Shown: positions 7,334 through 15,739, counted from the stretch's first letter. The stretch is DNA of 64,000 nt from an uncultured bacterium (GCA_949294095.1 CASFFZ010000002.1:1-64000); one strand, 5' to 3'. Made by a program: numbers and translations. The notes: a model not told the origin generated them from the letters alone.

Positions 7334-7642
7334 ATGATTATCAAAAAGAAAGATACCGTTCTGGTGTTAGCTGGTAAAGACAAAGGCAAGAAGGGCGAAG
7401 TGAAATCGGTCAACCCGGCCAAAAACAAAGTAGTGGTGGCGGGCGTGAACTTGGTTTCCAAACACACGAAACCTTCTCAAAACAAGCAAGGCGGCATTAT
7501 TCAGGTGGAAGCGGCGTTGGATGCTTCTAACGTAGCGGTCATCTGCGGCAAATGCAAAAAAGCCATGACGCCCAAAGTGCAAGTTTCGGCCGACGGCAAA
7601 AAAGTGCGCGTCTGCCGCAAATGCAACGAGCCGATCATTTAA
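7334..7642 (+). CDS. rplX: 50S ribosomal protein L24, zinc-ribbon form
   Basis: A 102-residue L24. The N-terminal KOW motif (KKKDTVLVLAGKDKGKKGEV) is intact. Near the C-terminus two CxxC pairs (Cys71/74 and Cys94/97) form a probable zinc ribbon, present in many but not all bacterial L24 proteins. With S14, S4 and L36 it makes four zinc-ribbon-type r-proteins in this operon. Confidence 0.96.
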   Translation: MIIKKKDTVLVLAGKDKGKKGEVKSVNPAKNKVVVAGVNLVSKHTKPSQNKQGGIIQVEAALDASNVAVICGKCKKAMTPKVQVSADGKKVRVCRKCNEPII

Positions 7643-7659
7643 TCTAGGTACGAATTAAA

Positions 7660-8253
7660 ATGACTAAGAAAGAAACCAAAAACGTGACGAAAGCGCCGGA
7701 AGGCTATCAGCCCAGACTCCAGGTGCTTTACAAAGAAAAAGTGCTTCCGGCCTTGCTCAAAGACATGGGCGTAAAAAGCCCGATGGCCGCGCCGAAATTG
7801 ACGAAGATCGTCATCAACATCGGCGTGAAAGAAGCCCGTGAAGACATTAAAGCGATGGAAGTGGCCAAAGACGATTTGACCGCCATCGCCGGACAAGCGG
7901 CCCAAGTAAGACGGGCCAAAAAGTCCATCTCCAACTTCAAACTCAGAGAAGGCATGCCGATTGGCGTACGCGTAACGCTGCGCGGTGCGAAGATGTATGA
8001 ATTTATGGAACGGTTCATCACCATCGCCTGCCCGCGTATTCGCGACTTCCAGGGTTTTAACCCGAGCTTTGACGGAAAAGGCAATTTGAACCTGGGTATT
8101 AAAGAACATTATATTTTCCCGGAAATTGATGTGGAAAAATCACCCAAAGCCCATGGTATGAACATTACGTTTGTAACCACGGCCAAGAACGACGAAAGCG
8201 GCCGCCTGCTCATGGATTACATGGGTATGCCGTTCCGCAAAGCGTCTAAATAA
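7660..8253 (+). CDS. rplE: 50S ribosomal protein L5
   Basis: A 197-residue L5, which binds 5S rRNA and contacts P-site tRNA. Recognised by [39 protein letters not shown] and the C-terminal [27 protein letters not shown] short charged N-terminal extension ([17 protein letters not shown]) makes it about 17 residues longer than E. coli L5. GGTACGAATTAAA precedes the start, a poor binding site, so coupling to rplX (17 bases upstream) is likely. Confidence 0.97.
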   Translation: MTKKETKNVTKAPEGYQPRLQVLYKEKVLPALLKDMGVKSPMAAPKLTKIVINIGVKEAREDIKAMEVAKDDLTAIAGQAAQVRRAKKSISNFKLREGMPIGVRVTLRGAKMYEFMERFITIACPRIRDFQGFNPSFDGKGNLNLGIKEHYIFPEIDVEKSPKAHGMNITFVTTAKNDESGRLLMDYMGMPFRKASK

Positions 8254-8270
8254 TAGGAGCAAGAAACTTT

Positions 8271-8456
8271 ATGGCTACTAAAGCATGGGTTGCAAAAATG
8301 GCTAAAGACCAAAAGTTCGCCGTGCGCTACCACAACAGATGCCAAATCTGCGGCCGCGCGAGAGGTTACTACCGCGACTTCGGTCTCTGCCGTATCTGCC
8401 TGAGAAAGATGGCACACCAGGGTCTCATCCCGGGTCTTAGAAAATCGAGCTGGTAA
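8271..8456 (+). CDS. rpsN: 30S ribosomal protein S14, zinc-binding type
   Basis: A 61-residue S14 of the short C+ type, with Cys24/Cys27 and Cys40/Cys43 forming the zinc ribbon ([27 protein letters not shown]). It sits in the 30S head. TAGGAGC upstream is the binding site. It is followed by an unusual 70-base gap that holds a strong Shine-Dalgarno and a hairpin before rpsH (see the regulatory entry). Confidence 0.97.
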   Translation: MATKAWVAKMAKDQKFAVRYHNRCQICGRARGYYRDFGLCRICLRKMAHQGLIPGLRKSSW

Positions 8457-8458
8457 TT

Positions 8459-8526
8459 ACAGGAGGAGGTATCGCTTTCGGGCCAACTCCGGCAACGGAA
8501 AGTGGTTTGGGACGATAACCTATATT
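8459..8526 (+). promoter_or_regulatory. Split rpsH ribosome binding site with intervening hairpin
   Basis: ACAGGAGGA (8459-8467) is a near-perfect Shine-Dalgarno but lies 60 bases from the rpsH ATG (8527). Between them, GGTATCG (8468-8474) pairs with CGAT-A-ACC (8513-8520, one bulged A) and CTTTC (8475-8479) pairs with GAAAG (8498-8502). Folding this segment leaves AGGAGGA next to TATATT-ATG, a six-base spacing. No other Shine-Dalgarno is near the ATG. The left part (8468-8484) is a 17-base exact copy of rplD coding sequence. Confidence 0.65.
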
Positions 8527-8919
8527 ATGGATCCAATTGCAGATTTCTTAACCAGAATAAGAAACGCCAACATGAAGAAAAAAGAAAAAGTGGATATTCC
8601 TTTTTCTAAAATCAAAACCGAAATTGCGCGCATCCTCAAAGAAGAAGGATACATCGCCAATTTCAAAGCCGTCCACAACGAAACCAAGGGCGGCGTAGTG
8701 AGAGTATTTTTGAAATATACGCCTGAAAACGAATGCGTTATTCAGGGCTTGAAACGGGTTTCCAAACCGGGTTCCCGCGTGTACAGCTCTTATAACAACA
8801 TTCCCAAAGTGCGCGGTGCGTTTGGTATTTCCATTCTCTCCACTTCTAAAGGTTTAATGACCGATGCGCAGGCCAAAGCCGAAAAAATCGGCGGCGAACT
8901 GTTGTGCCAGGTCTGGTAA
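8527..8919 (+). CDS. rpsH: 30S ribosomal protein S8
   Basis: A 130-residue S8, a 16S rRNA central-domain binder and, in E. coli, the repressor of the spc operon. It opens [30 protein letters not shown] and ends [32 protein letters not shown]; length is typical. It is one of the few genes in the operon without an adjacent Shine-Dalgarno; the nearest good one is separated by a hairpin. Since S8 is a translational repressor elsewhere, that hairpin could be its own target here, but no S8-site consensus was recognised. Confidence 0.97.
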   Translation: MDPIADFLTRIRNANMKKKEKVDIPFSKIKTEIARILKEEGYIANFKAVHNETKGGVVRVFLKYTPENECVIQGLKRVSKPGSRVYSSYNNIPKVRGAFGISILSTSKGLMTDAQAKAEKIGGELLCQVW

Positions 8920-8928
8920 GGGGGAACT

Positions 8929-9480
8929 ATGAGCAGAATCGGTAAAAAGATCATCAACATTCCCGCCAAGACCAAAGTGGAAATTAAAGACAATGTCATC
9001 ACCGCCACGGGCGCGCTGGGCACATTGTCCTACACGATTCCGGAAGGAATCACCCCGAAGATGGAAGGCGCCGTTTTGACGTTCTCCATCCCGGAAAACC
9101 GCGTAAAAGAATTAAATGCGTTGCACGGCACGACCCGCGCCAACGTGTTCAACATCATTGAAGGCGTAACGAACGGTTTTGCCAAAACGTTGGAAATCAA
9201 CGGGTTGGGGTATCGTGCGAACGTCGCCGGGCAGAAACTCAATTTGGAATTGGGCTTCTCCCACCCCGTCAATTTGGATATCCCCGCGGGCCTTACGGTC
9301 GTGGTGGATCCGAAATCCGGCGCGGTAACGATTAAAGGCAGCGATAAGTTTAAAGTAGGCGATTTCGCGGCCAAAATCAGAAGAATCAGACCTCCGGAGC
9401 CCTATAAAGGCAGCGGTATCAAATACCAAGGCGAACACATTGTTCGCAAAGCCGGTAAAACTGCGGCGGGAGGCAAATAA
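8929..9480 (+). CDS. rplF: 50S ribosomal protein L6
   Basis: A 183-residue L6, near the sarcin-ricin loop. It opens [19 protein letters not shown] and contains the signature [23 protein letters not shown] (the 'EPYKGKGI' motif). GTAAGGGGGAACT gives a strong binding site nine bases after rpsH. Length is standard. Confidence 0.97.
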   Translation: MSRIGKKIINIPAKTKVEIKDNVITATGALGTLSYTIPEGITPKMEGAVLTFSIPENRVKELNALHGTTRANVFNIIEGVTNGFAKTLEINGLGYRANVAGQKLNLELGFSHPVNLDIPAGLTVVVDPKSGAVTIKGSDKFKVGDFAAKIRRIRPPEPYKGSGIKYQGEHIVRKAGKTAAGGK

Positions 9481-9482
9481 TT

Positions 9483-9848
9483 ATGGCCACTAAACAAGAA
9501 AGATATCAATACAGAAAGGACCGCAGCCGCGGACATCTGCTTAAAAACGGTGCCCACCGCCCGCGCCTTTCCGTGTACAGAAGCTTGAAATATATTTACG
9601 CCCAAATCATTGACGACAACACCCACAGCACGTTAGTGTCTGCGACGACGTTGTCCAAAGAATTTGAAGGCAAGTTTGACACCTCCGCCAAGAGCATTGA
9701 AGCCGCCAAAGCGCTGGGTGCCGCCATCGCCAAGAAAGCGTTGGAAAAAGGCATCAGCGAAGTGATGTTTGACCGCGGCGGACGCGTGTACCATGGCAGA
9801 ATCAAAGCGCTTGCGGATTCCGCCAGAGAAGCAGGATTGAAATTCTAA
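9483..9848 (+). CDS. rplR: 50S ribosomal protein L18
   Basis: A 121-residue L18, which binds 5S rRNA with L5. Diagnostic: [30 protein letters not shown], then [41 protein letters not shown]. Only two bases follow the rplF stop; GGGAGGCAAATAATT supplies the binding site. Confidence 0.97.
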   Translation: MATKQERYQYRKDRSRGHLLKNGAHRPRLSVYRSLKYIYAQIIDDNTHSTLVSATTLSKEFEGKFDTSAKSIEAAKALGAAIAKKALEKGISEVMFDRGGRVYHGRIKALADSAREAGLKF

Positions 9849-9864
9849 GGTTTAGGTGAATTTA

Positions 9865-10470
9865 ATGTCCAATGAAACGCTAGTGAAAAGCGACAACAGA
9901 AAAGAAGCGAAAGGCAAAAGAGCCGAGTTTCAAAAAGCAAGACCGCTCTCCGAAGGCAAGACGACGGTCATCCACGTAGCCAGAACGGCCAAGGTAGTCA
10001 AAGGCGGTAAACGCTTTGGCTTCCGCGCGCTCGTAGTGGTCGGCAACGGCCAGGGCAAAGTGGGCGTTGCTATTGGCAAGGCGAATCAGGTTCAGCTGGC
10101 GATCGCCAAGGCTGAATCCCACGCGAGAAAACACATGATCACGTTCCCGATCGTAGGCGAAACGATTCCGCACGAAGTCATCGGCAAATTTGGTGCCGCT
10201 TCGGTGTGGATGAAACCCGCCGCCCCCGGTACCGGTGTAATCGCCGGCAGCGGTGCGCGCTTATTGTTTGAAGCCGCCGGTATTAAAGACGTCTTGGCCA
10301 AAAGCCTGGGCAGCTCCAATCCGTGCAACCTCGTGTACGCCACGATGGAAGCTTTCAAACAGCTCAAGAGCAAAGAAACGGTGAACGTTTTGCGCGGCAA
10401 GGCTGAAAAAGCCCCGGCTGCCGAAGCCCCGAAAGCGGAAGAACCCGCCGAAGCCGCTAAGGCCGAATAG
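9865..10470 (+). CDS. rpsE: 30S ribosomal protein S5
   Basis: A 201-residue S5, which protects translational accuracy at the mRNA entry. The RNA-binding domain ([27 protein letters not shown]) and the C-terminal domain ([37 protein letters not shown]) are intact. A low-complexity Ala/Glu/Pro tail ([19 protein letters not shown]) makes it about 30 residues longer than usual. The ATG at 9865 is preferred to the GTG at 9856, because AAGGTTTAGGTG precedes it. The next gene is rplO: rpmD (L30), normally between them, is missing. Confidence 0.95.
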   Translation: MSNETLVKSDNRKEAKGKRAEFQKARPLSEGKTTVIHVARTAKVVKGGKRFGFRALVVVGNGQGKVGVAIGKANQVQLAIAKAESHARKHMITFPIVGETIPHEVIGKFGAASVWMKPAAPGTGVIAGSGARLLFEAAGIKDVLAKSLGSSNPCNLVYATMEAFKQLKSKETVNVLRGKAEKAPAAEAPKAEEPAEAAKAE

Positions 10471-10488
10471 TTTTGTGGAGAGAATAAA

Positions 10489-10950
10489 ATGGTAACTTTG
10501 AATAAACTTTTCCCTAAACATGGGTCTAGAAAAGAAAAAAGACGCTTGGGCTTGGGCCCCGGCTCCGGTTTGGGCAACTACTGCACCAAAGGGATGAAAG
10601 GGCAAACTTCCCGCTCCGGCAACACCCGCAAAGAAAGCAAAGAAGGCGGTCAGATGCCGTTGATCCGCCACACGCCGAAAAGCGGTTTTTCCAATAAAGA
10701 CTTTGCCAGACGTTACGATTATGTAAACGTCGGCTCGTTGGAAAAAGTGTTTGCCGCGGGTGCCGAAGTAACCCCGGAAGCCTTGAAAAAAGCCGGCATC
10801 ATTCACGATGTAACCCGCGTGAAAGTGTTGGCCAACGGTTCTTTGACCAAGGCTTTGAAAGTGTCCGCCCATGGTTTTTCCGCCACCGCGAAAGCGGCGA
10901 TTGAAAAAGCCGGCGGCACCGTGACCGTGCTTGAACAGAAGACCAAATAA
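10489..10950 (+). CDS. rplO: 50S ribosomal protein L15
   Basis: A 153-residue L15, a late-assembly 50S protein. The N-terminal signature KRLGLGPGSGLGNYCTKGMKGQTSRSG and GGQMPLIRHTPKSGF are clear. Its start lies 18 bases after rpsE, leaving no room for rpmD. The stop overlaps the secY ATG by one base. Confidence 0.96.
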   Translation: MVTLNKLFPKHGSRKEKRRLGLGPGSGLGNYCTKGMKGQTSRSGNTRKESKEGGQMPLIRHTPKSGFSNKDFARRYDYVNVGSLEKVFAAGAEVTPEALKKAGIIHDVTRVKVLANGSLTKALKVSAHGFSATAKAAIEKAGGTVTVLEQKTK

Positions 10951-12287
10951 TGGCTAACAACACAGTTGCAAATATCTTTAACGCCCCCGAACTCAAGAAG
11001 AGACTTCTCTTCTTGATCGGGGCGTTGGCTGTTTTCCGGATTGCGGCCGCAATCCCAATACCCGGCATCAACACCGATGTGTTGAAACAAATGTTTGCCG
11101 CGCACCAGAACGGTATTCTTGGGTTTATGAATATCTTTTCGGGCGGCGCATTGGGCAAGTTTTCCATTTTGGCCCTGGGTATTATGCCGTACATCAACGC
11201 GTCCATCATTATGGGACTGGTGCGCGGAGCGCACATTTTCCCGGCGTTAGACAGGATGCACAAAGAGGGTGAATCCGGCAGAAGAAAAGAAAACCAGATT
11301 ACCCGTATTTTTGCACTGTTTTTGGCGCTCTTGCAGGGCGCGATGATGACGTTTGCCATCACGAAAGTGGAAGGCGCAGGCGGCGTATCTGCGGTTGTAA
11401 ATCCTTCTTTTATGTTCTTCGTCACCACCGTGCTGACGTTAGCTGCCGGCACGATGTTTGTGATGTGGCTGGGTGAACAAATTACGGAAAAAGGGGTGGG
11501 CAACGGTATTTCGCTCATCATCTTTGCCGGAATCGTAGACCGCTTGCCCGGCGCGATTATGGAAGTGGTCAACCGCGTACAAACGGAAGAAATGGATTTC
11601 TTCATGGCGCTTGTTATTTTCGGCGCGGCGGTGGTTATTACCGCGTTGGTGGTGTGGCTGGAAACGGCCCAGCGCCAAATTCCGGTGCAGTATGCCAAAC
11701 GCCAGGTGGGCAACAAAACCTACGGCGGGCAGACCAGCTATTTGCCGCTGAAAATTGACCAGAGCGGCGTGATCGCGGTAATCTTTGCTTCTTCCGTGAT
11801 TTCGCTTCCGCTGACGATTGCCAGCTTTAACCAGGAAGCGCCTTGGGCGCAGAAAATGCTGGAAGCCATGAGCCACAGCAGCTGGCTGTATATGCTGGTG
11901 TTCTCGGCACTGATCATCTTCTTCTGCTATTTCTACAACTCGATGACGATTAACCCGTCCGACTTGGCGGATAATATGAAGAAGTGGGGTGGTTTCATCC
12001 CCGGCATTCGCCCCGGCGAACCGACCAAGAACTACATTGAATGGGTCATGAACCGGCTGACGTTCTGCGGTGCCATTTTCGTTTGTTTGATTGCGGTACT
12101 GCCGGACTTTTTCCGCGCGGAATTTAACGTAGACTTTTATTTCGGCGGAACGGCGCTGTTAATCGTGGTAGGCGTTGCGTTGGACACGGTGGGCCAAGTA
12201 CAGGCGCACTTGTTGGCGCGCAACTACGAACCGCTGATGAAAGGCAGCAAACGGATTAAAGGCCGCTGGTTTAACGTAGGCCAGTAA
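10950..12287 (+). CDS. secY: Sec translocon subunit SecY
   Basis: A 445-residue SecY, the pore of the Sec translocase in the inner membrane. It opens with the cytoplasmic helix (NIFNAPELKKRLLFLIGALAVFRIAAAIPIPGIN), and ten hydrophobic segments follow. The plug region (FMNIFSGGALGKFSILALGIMPYINASIIM) and the cytoplasmic loops contacting SecA and the ribosome (YAKRQVGNKTYGGQTSYLPLKI; GIRPGEPTKNYIEWVMNRLT) are conserved. Translation is coupled to rplO by a TAATG overlap. After it the operon has its longest internal gap, 164 bases. Confidence 0.98.
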   Translation: MANNTVANIFNAPELKKRLLFLIGALAVFRIAAAIPIPGINTDVLKQMFAAHQNGILGFMNIFSGGALGKFSILALGIMPYINASIIMGLVRGAHIFPALDRMHKEGESGRRKENQITRIFALFLALLQGAMMTFAITKVEGAGGVSAVVNPSFMFFVTTVLTLAAGTMFVMWLGEQITEKGVGNGISLIIFAGIVDRLPGAIMEVVNRVQTEEMDFFMALVIFGAAVVITALVVWLETAQRQIPVQYAKRQVGNKTYGGQTSYLPLKIDQSGVIAVIFASSVISLPLTIASFNQEAPWAQKMLEAMSHSSWLYMLVFSALIIFFCYFYNSMTINPSDLADNMKKWGGFIPGIRPGEPTKNYIEWVMNRLTFCGAIFVCLIAVLPDFFRAEFNVDFYFGGTALLIVVGVALDTVGQVQAHLLARNYEPLMKGSKRIKGRWFNVGQ

Positions 12288-12298
12288 TTTTAAACGGT

Positions 12299-12427
12299 GG
12301 GGAGATTGGGGCTTTTGCACGAAGAAGCGTCCGGTCTCCCTCCTTTCCGCCAGGGGCGGCCGCAAAGCGCTTGATTCCCCGGCGGGCGGAAAATGATTTT
12401 TGCGTTTAGATCTGCGGGTCTAAACGC
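12299..12427 (+). promoter_or_regulatory. Structured non-coding segment before adk
   Basis: The 164-base secY-adk gap can fold into three consecutive hairpins. GGGAGA (12300-12305) pairs with TCTCCC (12335-12340). TTTCCGCC (12344-12351) pairs with GGCGGAAA (12385-12392), with an inner GGGG/CCCC (12353-12356 with 12377-12380). A perfect 9-bp stem GCGTTTAGA (12402-12410) pairs with TCTAAACGC (12419-12427). No U-run follows, so it is not a simple terminator. No gene-like ORF fits. Possibly a regulatory RNA, a processing site or an attenuator. Confidence 0.5.
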
Positions 12428-12451
12428 GGTATTGTCTGTAAGGATTTGAAA

Positions 12452-13093
12452 GTGAATATCGTTTTAATGGGTTGCCCCGGTGCCGGAAAAGGCACCCAAT
12501 CGGCGAAACTGCAGGATGTGTTTCATTTAAAGCATATTTCCACGGGGGACGTGCTCCGCGCGGAAATCGCTTCGGGTTCCGCCTTGGGAAAAGAAATTGC
12601 CGGTATCATCAACAAAGGCAATTTGGTGCCGGACGAACTGATGATTTCCATTTTGGAAAAAATCGTAAAGGCAACGGACAAAGGAATTATTTTTGACGGG
12701 TTCCCGCGCACGGTGGCGCAGGCGAAGGCGTTGGACGAAATGATGCAACGCCTGCAGCGTGAAATTACGGAAGTAATTATGATTGAGCTGCCGGAAAGCG
12801 AAGTGGTCAGCCGGATTGCTTCGCGCCGCCAATGCCGCAAATGCGGGGAAATTCTACACGTGGCGCCCGATGCGCCGGCCAGCAGCGCCTGCCCGGTGTG
12901 CGGCGGGGAGCTGTATACCCGCCCGGACGACACGCCCGAACGCGTGAAACACCGCTTGGAAGTGTATCACACGGAAACGCTGCCGGTAAAAAACTTTTAC
13001 CAGAACAGCGGCAAGTATGTGGAAATTAACGGGAATCAAACGCCCGAACAAGTTTTTGAAGACATTGTACATGTCCTCAAGAAGGTAAAATGA
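12452..13093 (+). CDS. adk: Adenylate kinase, zinc LID form
   Basis: A 213-residue adenylate kinase (ATP + AMP = 2 ADP). The P-loop GCPGAGKGTQ lies at about residues 7-16; the AMP-binding STGDVLR and FDGFPRT motifs are present. The LID domain carries four cysteines (CRKCGE then CPVCGG), the zinc-binding form. The start is GTG at 12452, seven bases after AAGGA; a TTG at 12446 would add two residues and lie too close to that site. It overlaps map by four bases (ATGA), the classical secY-adk-map order. Confidence 0.95.
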   Translation: MNIVLMGCPGAGKGTQSAKLQDVFHLKHISTGDVLRAEIASGSALGKEIAGIINKGNLVPDELMISILEKIVKATDKGIIFDGFPRTVAQAKALDEMMQRLQREITEVIMIELPESEVVSRIASRRQCRKCGEILHVAPDAPASSACPVCGGELYTRPDDTPERVKHRLEVYHTETLPVKNFYQNSGKYVEINGNQTPEQVFEDIVHVLKKVK

Positions 13094-13842
13094 TAGAAGT
13101 AAAAAACGATAGTGAAATCCAAAAAATGCGGGAAGCGGGCAAAGTAACCGCGGCGGTCTTGAAGCAGATGAGCGAAATGGTGAAGCCCGGCATTTCTACG
13201 CTGGATTTGGATCAAGCAGCCGAGAAGACGATCCGCTCCTTCGGGGCGACGCCGCTGTTTCTGGGCTACTATGGGTTTCCGGGCAGCATTTGCGCTTCGG
13301 TAAACGAAGAAGTCGTGCACGGAATCCCAAAAAAAGATAGAATATTAAAGAGTGGTGATATTATCAGTATCGATACAGGAGCCCGCCTTGACGGCTTCTG
13401 TTCGGATGCCGCAATCACCCTCGGTGTGGGGAAAGTTTCCGATGAAGCCCAAAGACTGATGGACGTAACCAAAAAGTCTTTATATAAGGCAATCGGGCAA
13501 GTCAAGCCGGGCCGTCGCTTAGGCGATGTGCAGCACGCGGTGGAAACTTTTGCCATATCCCAAGGTATGGGTGTGGTGCGTGATTATTGCGGGCACGGAA
13601 TCGGCCGCAATATGCACGAGGAGCCCAGTATCCCGAACTTCGGGAAACCGGGCACGGGGCCGTTGTTGGAGAAAGGAATGGTCTTGGCCATAGAGCCCAT
13701 GCTTACTGCGGGAACGTTTAGAGTCAGGGAGTTGGATGACGGCTGGACGGTGGTAACCAGGGACGGCAGCTACGCTGCCCACTTTGAACACACGGTAGCC
13801 GTTACCGCTGACGGCAGTGAAATTCTCACTGCTTTTGAATAA
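13090..13842 (+). CDS. map: Methionine aminopeptidase, type I
   Basis: A 250-residue type I methionine aminopeptidase that removes the initiator methionine from nascent proteins. The pita-bread fold residues are visible: ISIDTGARLDGFCSDAAIT (two Asp ligands), YCGHGIGRNMHEEP (His ligand), LAIEPM (Glu) and HFEHTVAVT (Glu). Length is that of the short bacterial form, without an N-terminal zinc extension. Translationally coupled to adk. A 77-base gap follows before infA. Confidence 0.97.
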   Translation: MIEVKNDSEIQKMREAGKVTAAVLKQMSEMVKPGISTLDLDQAAEKTIRSFGATPLFLGYYGFPGSICASVNEEVVHGIPKKDRILKSGDIISIDTGARLDGFCSDAAITLGVGKVSDEAQRLMDVTKKSLYKAIGQVKPGRRLGDVQHAVETFAISQGMGVVRDYCGHGIGRNMHEEPSIPNFGKPGTGPLLEKGMVLAIEPMLTAGTFRVRELDDGWTVVTRDGSYAAHFEHTVAVTADGSEILTAFE

Positions 13843-13919
13843 AATTCGGCCGCGCATTTAGCAACAAAAATGGCGCGGGCGGACGTTTGTTCTGAGATTT
13901 AATCCGGACTCGGAGTTGT

Positions 13920-14132
13920 ATGAGCGATAAAATCGAAATTGAAGGTAAAGTCCTGGAAGCGCTGCCCAATGCGATGTTCAAGATAGAAATCCCGGGCGGG
14001 AAAATTATTCTGGGGCATATATCCGGCAAAATGAGAGTTCATCATATAAGAATTCTTCCGGGCGACAAGGTCAGGCTGGAACTTTCTCCGTACGATCTGA
14101 CCCGCGGGAGAATAACTTATAGGGAGAAATAA
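13920..14132 (+). CDS. infA: Translation initiation factor IF-1
   Basis: A 70-residue IF-1, an OB-fold protein that binds the 30S A site during initiation. It reads [21 protein letters not shown] and [36 protein letters not shown], a full-length match. CGGAGTTGT supplies the binding site. Its stop abuts the rpmJ ATG with no gap. Confidence 0.97.
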   Translation: MSDKIEIEGKVLEALPNAMFKIEIPGGKIILGHISGKMRVHHIRILPGDKVRLELSPYDLTRGRITYREK

Positions 14133-14246
14133 ATGAAAGTCAGAGCCAGTGTAAAGAAAATATGTCAGAAATGCAAAATCATTAAACGCAACGGCGTCGT
14201 CCGTGTGGTTTGCGAAGTCGCGAAGCACAAACAGCGCCAAGGTTAA
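14133..14246 (+). CDS. rpmJ: 50S ribosomal protein L36, zinc form
   Basis: A 37-residue L36: [20 protein letters not shown], then [17 protein letters not shown]. Cys11, Cys14, Cys27 and His32 are the zinc ligands of the C+ form. AGGGAGAAATAA supplies the binding site within the end of infA. Position between infA and rpsM is standard. The gene is small enough to be missed by automated ORF filters. Confidence 0.96.
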   Translation: MKVRASVKKICQKCKIIKRNGVVRVVCEVAKHKQRQG

Positions 14247-14267
14247 TTTATAGGAGTTTTATAAGAT

Positions 14268-14642
14268 ATGGCTAGAGTCGCAGGTATTGATTTACCGAAA
14301 AACAAAAGAATAGATGTCGCGTTGGAATACATTTATGGCATCGGCAAGAAAAACGCCAAAGAAGTGCTTGCCAAATTGAACGGCCAGATTGATCCCGCCA
14401 CCCGCGTGAAAGACTTGACCGAACAGCAGGCCGGTTTGCTCAACACCATTTTGCAGAAAGAATACAAAGTGGAAGGCGAATTGCGCCGCGAAGTGGCGCA
14501 AAATATTCACCGCGCCATTGAAATTGGTTCTTACAGAGGCCAGCGCCACCGCCGCAACCTGCCGGTTCGCGGACAACGCACCAAAACCAACAGCAGAACC
14601 CGCCGCGGCAGAAGAAAAACCGTGGGTTCCAAAACCAAATAA
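14268..14642 (+). CDS. rpsM: 30S ribosomal protein S13
   Basis: A 124-residue S13, in the 30S head contacting 50S and P-site tRNA. It opens [30 protein letters not shown] and ends with the basic [20 protein letters not shown] tail that reaches tRNA. TAGGAGTTTTATAAGAT precedes the start. Length is typical. Confidence 0.97.
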   Translation: MARVAGIDLPKNKRIDVALEYIYGIGKKNAKEVLAKLNGQIDPATRVKDLTEQQAGLLNTILQKEYKVEGELRREVAQNIHRAIEIGSYRGQRHRRNLPVRGQRTKTNSRTRRGRRKTVGSKTK

Positions 14643-14667
14643 ATTTAGAGATTAGGAATTTAAACAT

Positions 14668-15090
14668 ATGGCAGAAGAAAAAGTAACAACGGCCGCGCCG
14701 GCGAAAGCTCCCGCGGCGAAAGGAAGAAAGAAAAACGCCAAAGCACCGGTTTTCGGTGTGGTGCACATTTACTGCTCGTTCAACAACACGATTGTGACTG
14801 TTTCGGACGACAAGGGCAACACGATTGCTTGGTCTACCGCCGGATCTCACGGCTTTAAAGGCACCAAGAAAAGCACTCCGTTTGCCGCGCAGATTACCAG
14901 CCACAAAGCGGCCGAAAAAGCTGCCGCCATGGGCATGCGCGAAGTGGCCGTAAAAGTTTGCGGGCCGGGCCAGGGCAGAGAAACCGCCGTGCGCGCCGTG
15001 CAGCAAGCCGGCCTTACCGTGTCTTCCATCAAAGACATCACCCCCATCCCCCACAACGGATGCAGACCGCCCAAAGCCAGGAGAGTATAA
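14668..15090 (+). CDS. rpsK: 30S ribosomal protein S11
   Basis: A 140-residue S11, on the 30S platform by the Shine-Dalgarno helix. Core: [29 protein letters not shown], and the C-terminal [18 protein letters not shown]. An N-terminal Ala/Lys/Pro-rich stretch of about 25 residues ([20 protein letters not shown]) adds to the normal ~129. TTAGGAATTTAAACAT precedes the ATG. Confidence 0.97.
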   Translation: MAEEKVTTAAPAKAPAAKGRKKNAKAPVFGVVHIYCSFNNTIVTVSDDKGNTIAWSTAGSHGFKGTKKSTPFAAQITSHKAAEKAAAMGMREVAVKVCGPGQGRETAVRAVQQAGLTVSSIKDITPIPHNGCRPPKARRV

Positions 15091-15096
15091 AAATTT

Positions 15097-15726
15097 ATGT
15101 CTAGATATACAGGACCCAGCTGCAAAAAGTGCAGAAAATTAGATTGCAAACTTTTCTTGAAAGGAACCAAATGCTACACCAACTGCGTGATTGACAAGTT
15201 GGCGGCCGTAACCAAACGCGGCGGCAAAGTCAGAAAAGCCAAAGTGTCCGAATACGGCGTTCGCTTGCAGGAAAAACAGAAAGCCAGACTGCAGTCCGGC
15301 ATGTCGGAAATTCCGTTCCGCAATTTGTTTGACGCCGCCGCCAAGGCCGAAGGCCAGACGGGTGAAAACTTCTTGCGCAAATTGGAAACCCGCTTGGACA
15401 ATGTCGTGCGCCGCTTAGGTTTTGCGGTCTCGCTGAAATCCGCCCGCCAGCTCGTGCTGCACGGATACGTAACCGTGAACGGAAAAGCGGTCAACGTGCC
15501 GTCTTACCAGCTGCGCATCGGCGATAAGGTAACCCTCAACAACTCCTTGGCGGAAAACGTCCAGGTCAAGCAGGCTCTTACCGAAGCGGAAAAACGCAAC
15601 CAGCGCCCCAGCTTTTTGGAATATGACGCGGAGAAAATGACCGGTAAACTTTTAAGATGGCCCGACAGAGCGGAAATGTCCTACCCTGTCAACGAGCAGC
15701 TCATCGTAGAATACTACTCTAAATAA
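15097..15726 (+). CDS. rpsD: 30S ribosomal protein S4, zinc form
   Basis: A 209-residue S4, a primary 16S rRNA binder. The N-terminus carries a CxxC...CxxxC cluster (Cys9, Cys12, Cys26, Cys30), the zinc-binding C+ form, and the S4 RNA-binding domain reads RLDNVVRRLGFAVSLKSARQLVLHGYVTVNGK. In E. coli S4 represses the alpha operon; whether it does so here cannot be read from the sequence. It lies between rpsK and rpoA as usual. Confidence 0.97.
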   Translation: MSRYTGPSCKKCRKLDCKLFLKGTKCYTNCVIDKLAAVTKRGGKVRKAKVSEYGVRLQEKQKARLQSGMSEIPFRNLFDAAAKAEGQTGENFLRKLETRLDNVVRRLGFAVSLKSARQLVLHGYVTVNGKAVNVPSYQLRIGDKVTLNNSLAENVQVKQALTEAEKRNQRPSFLEYDAEKMTGKLLRWPDRAEMSYPVNEQLIVEYYSK

Positions 15727-15739
15727 TTTGGAGGATACA

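Noticed and set aside
8462-8518. Possible small gene encoding [17 protein letters not shown] between rpsN and rpsH
   Set aside because: There is no start codon in frame; the segment pairs with itself as a hairpin and is better read as an RNA element derived from rplD.
10799-11716. 305-codon minus-strand ORF opposite rplO-secY
   Set aside because: Composition is typical of an antisense frame and it overlaps highly conserved SecY.
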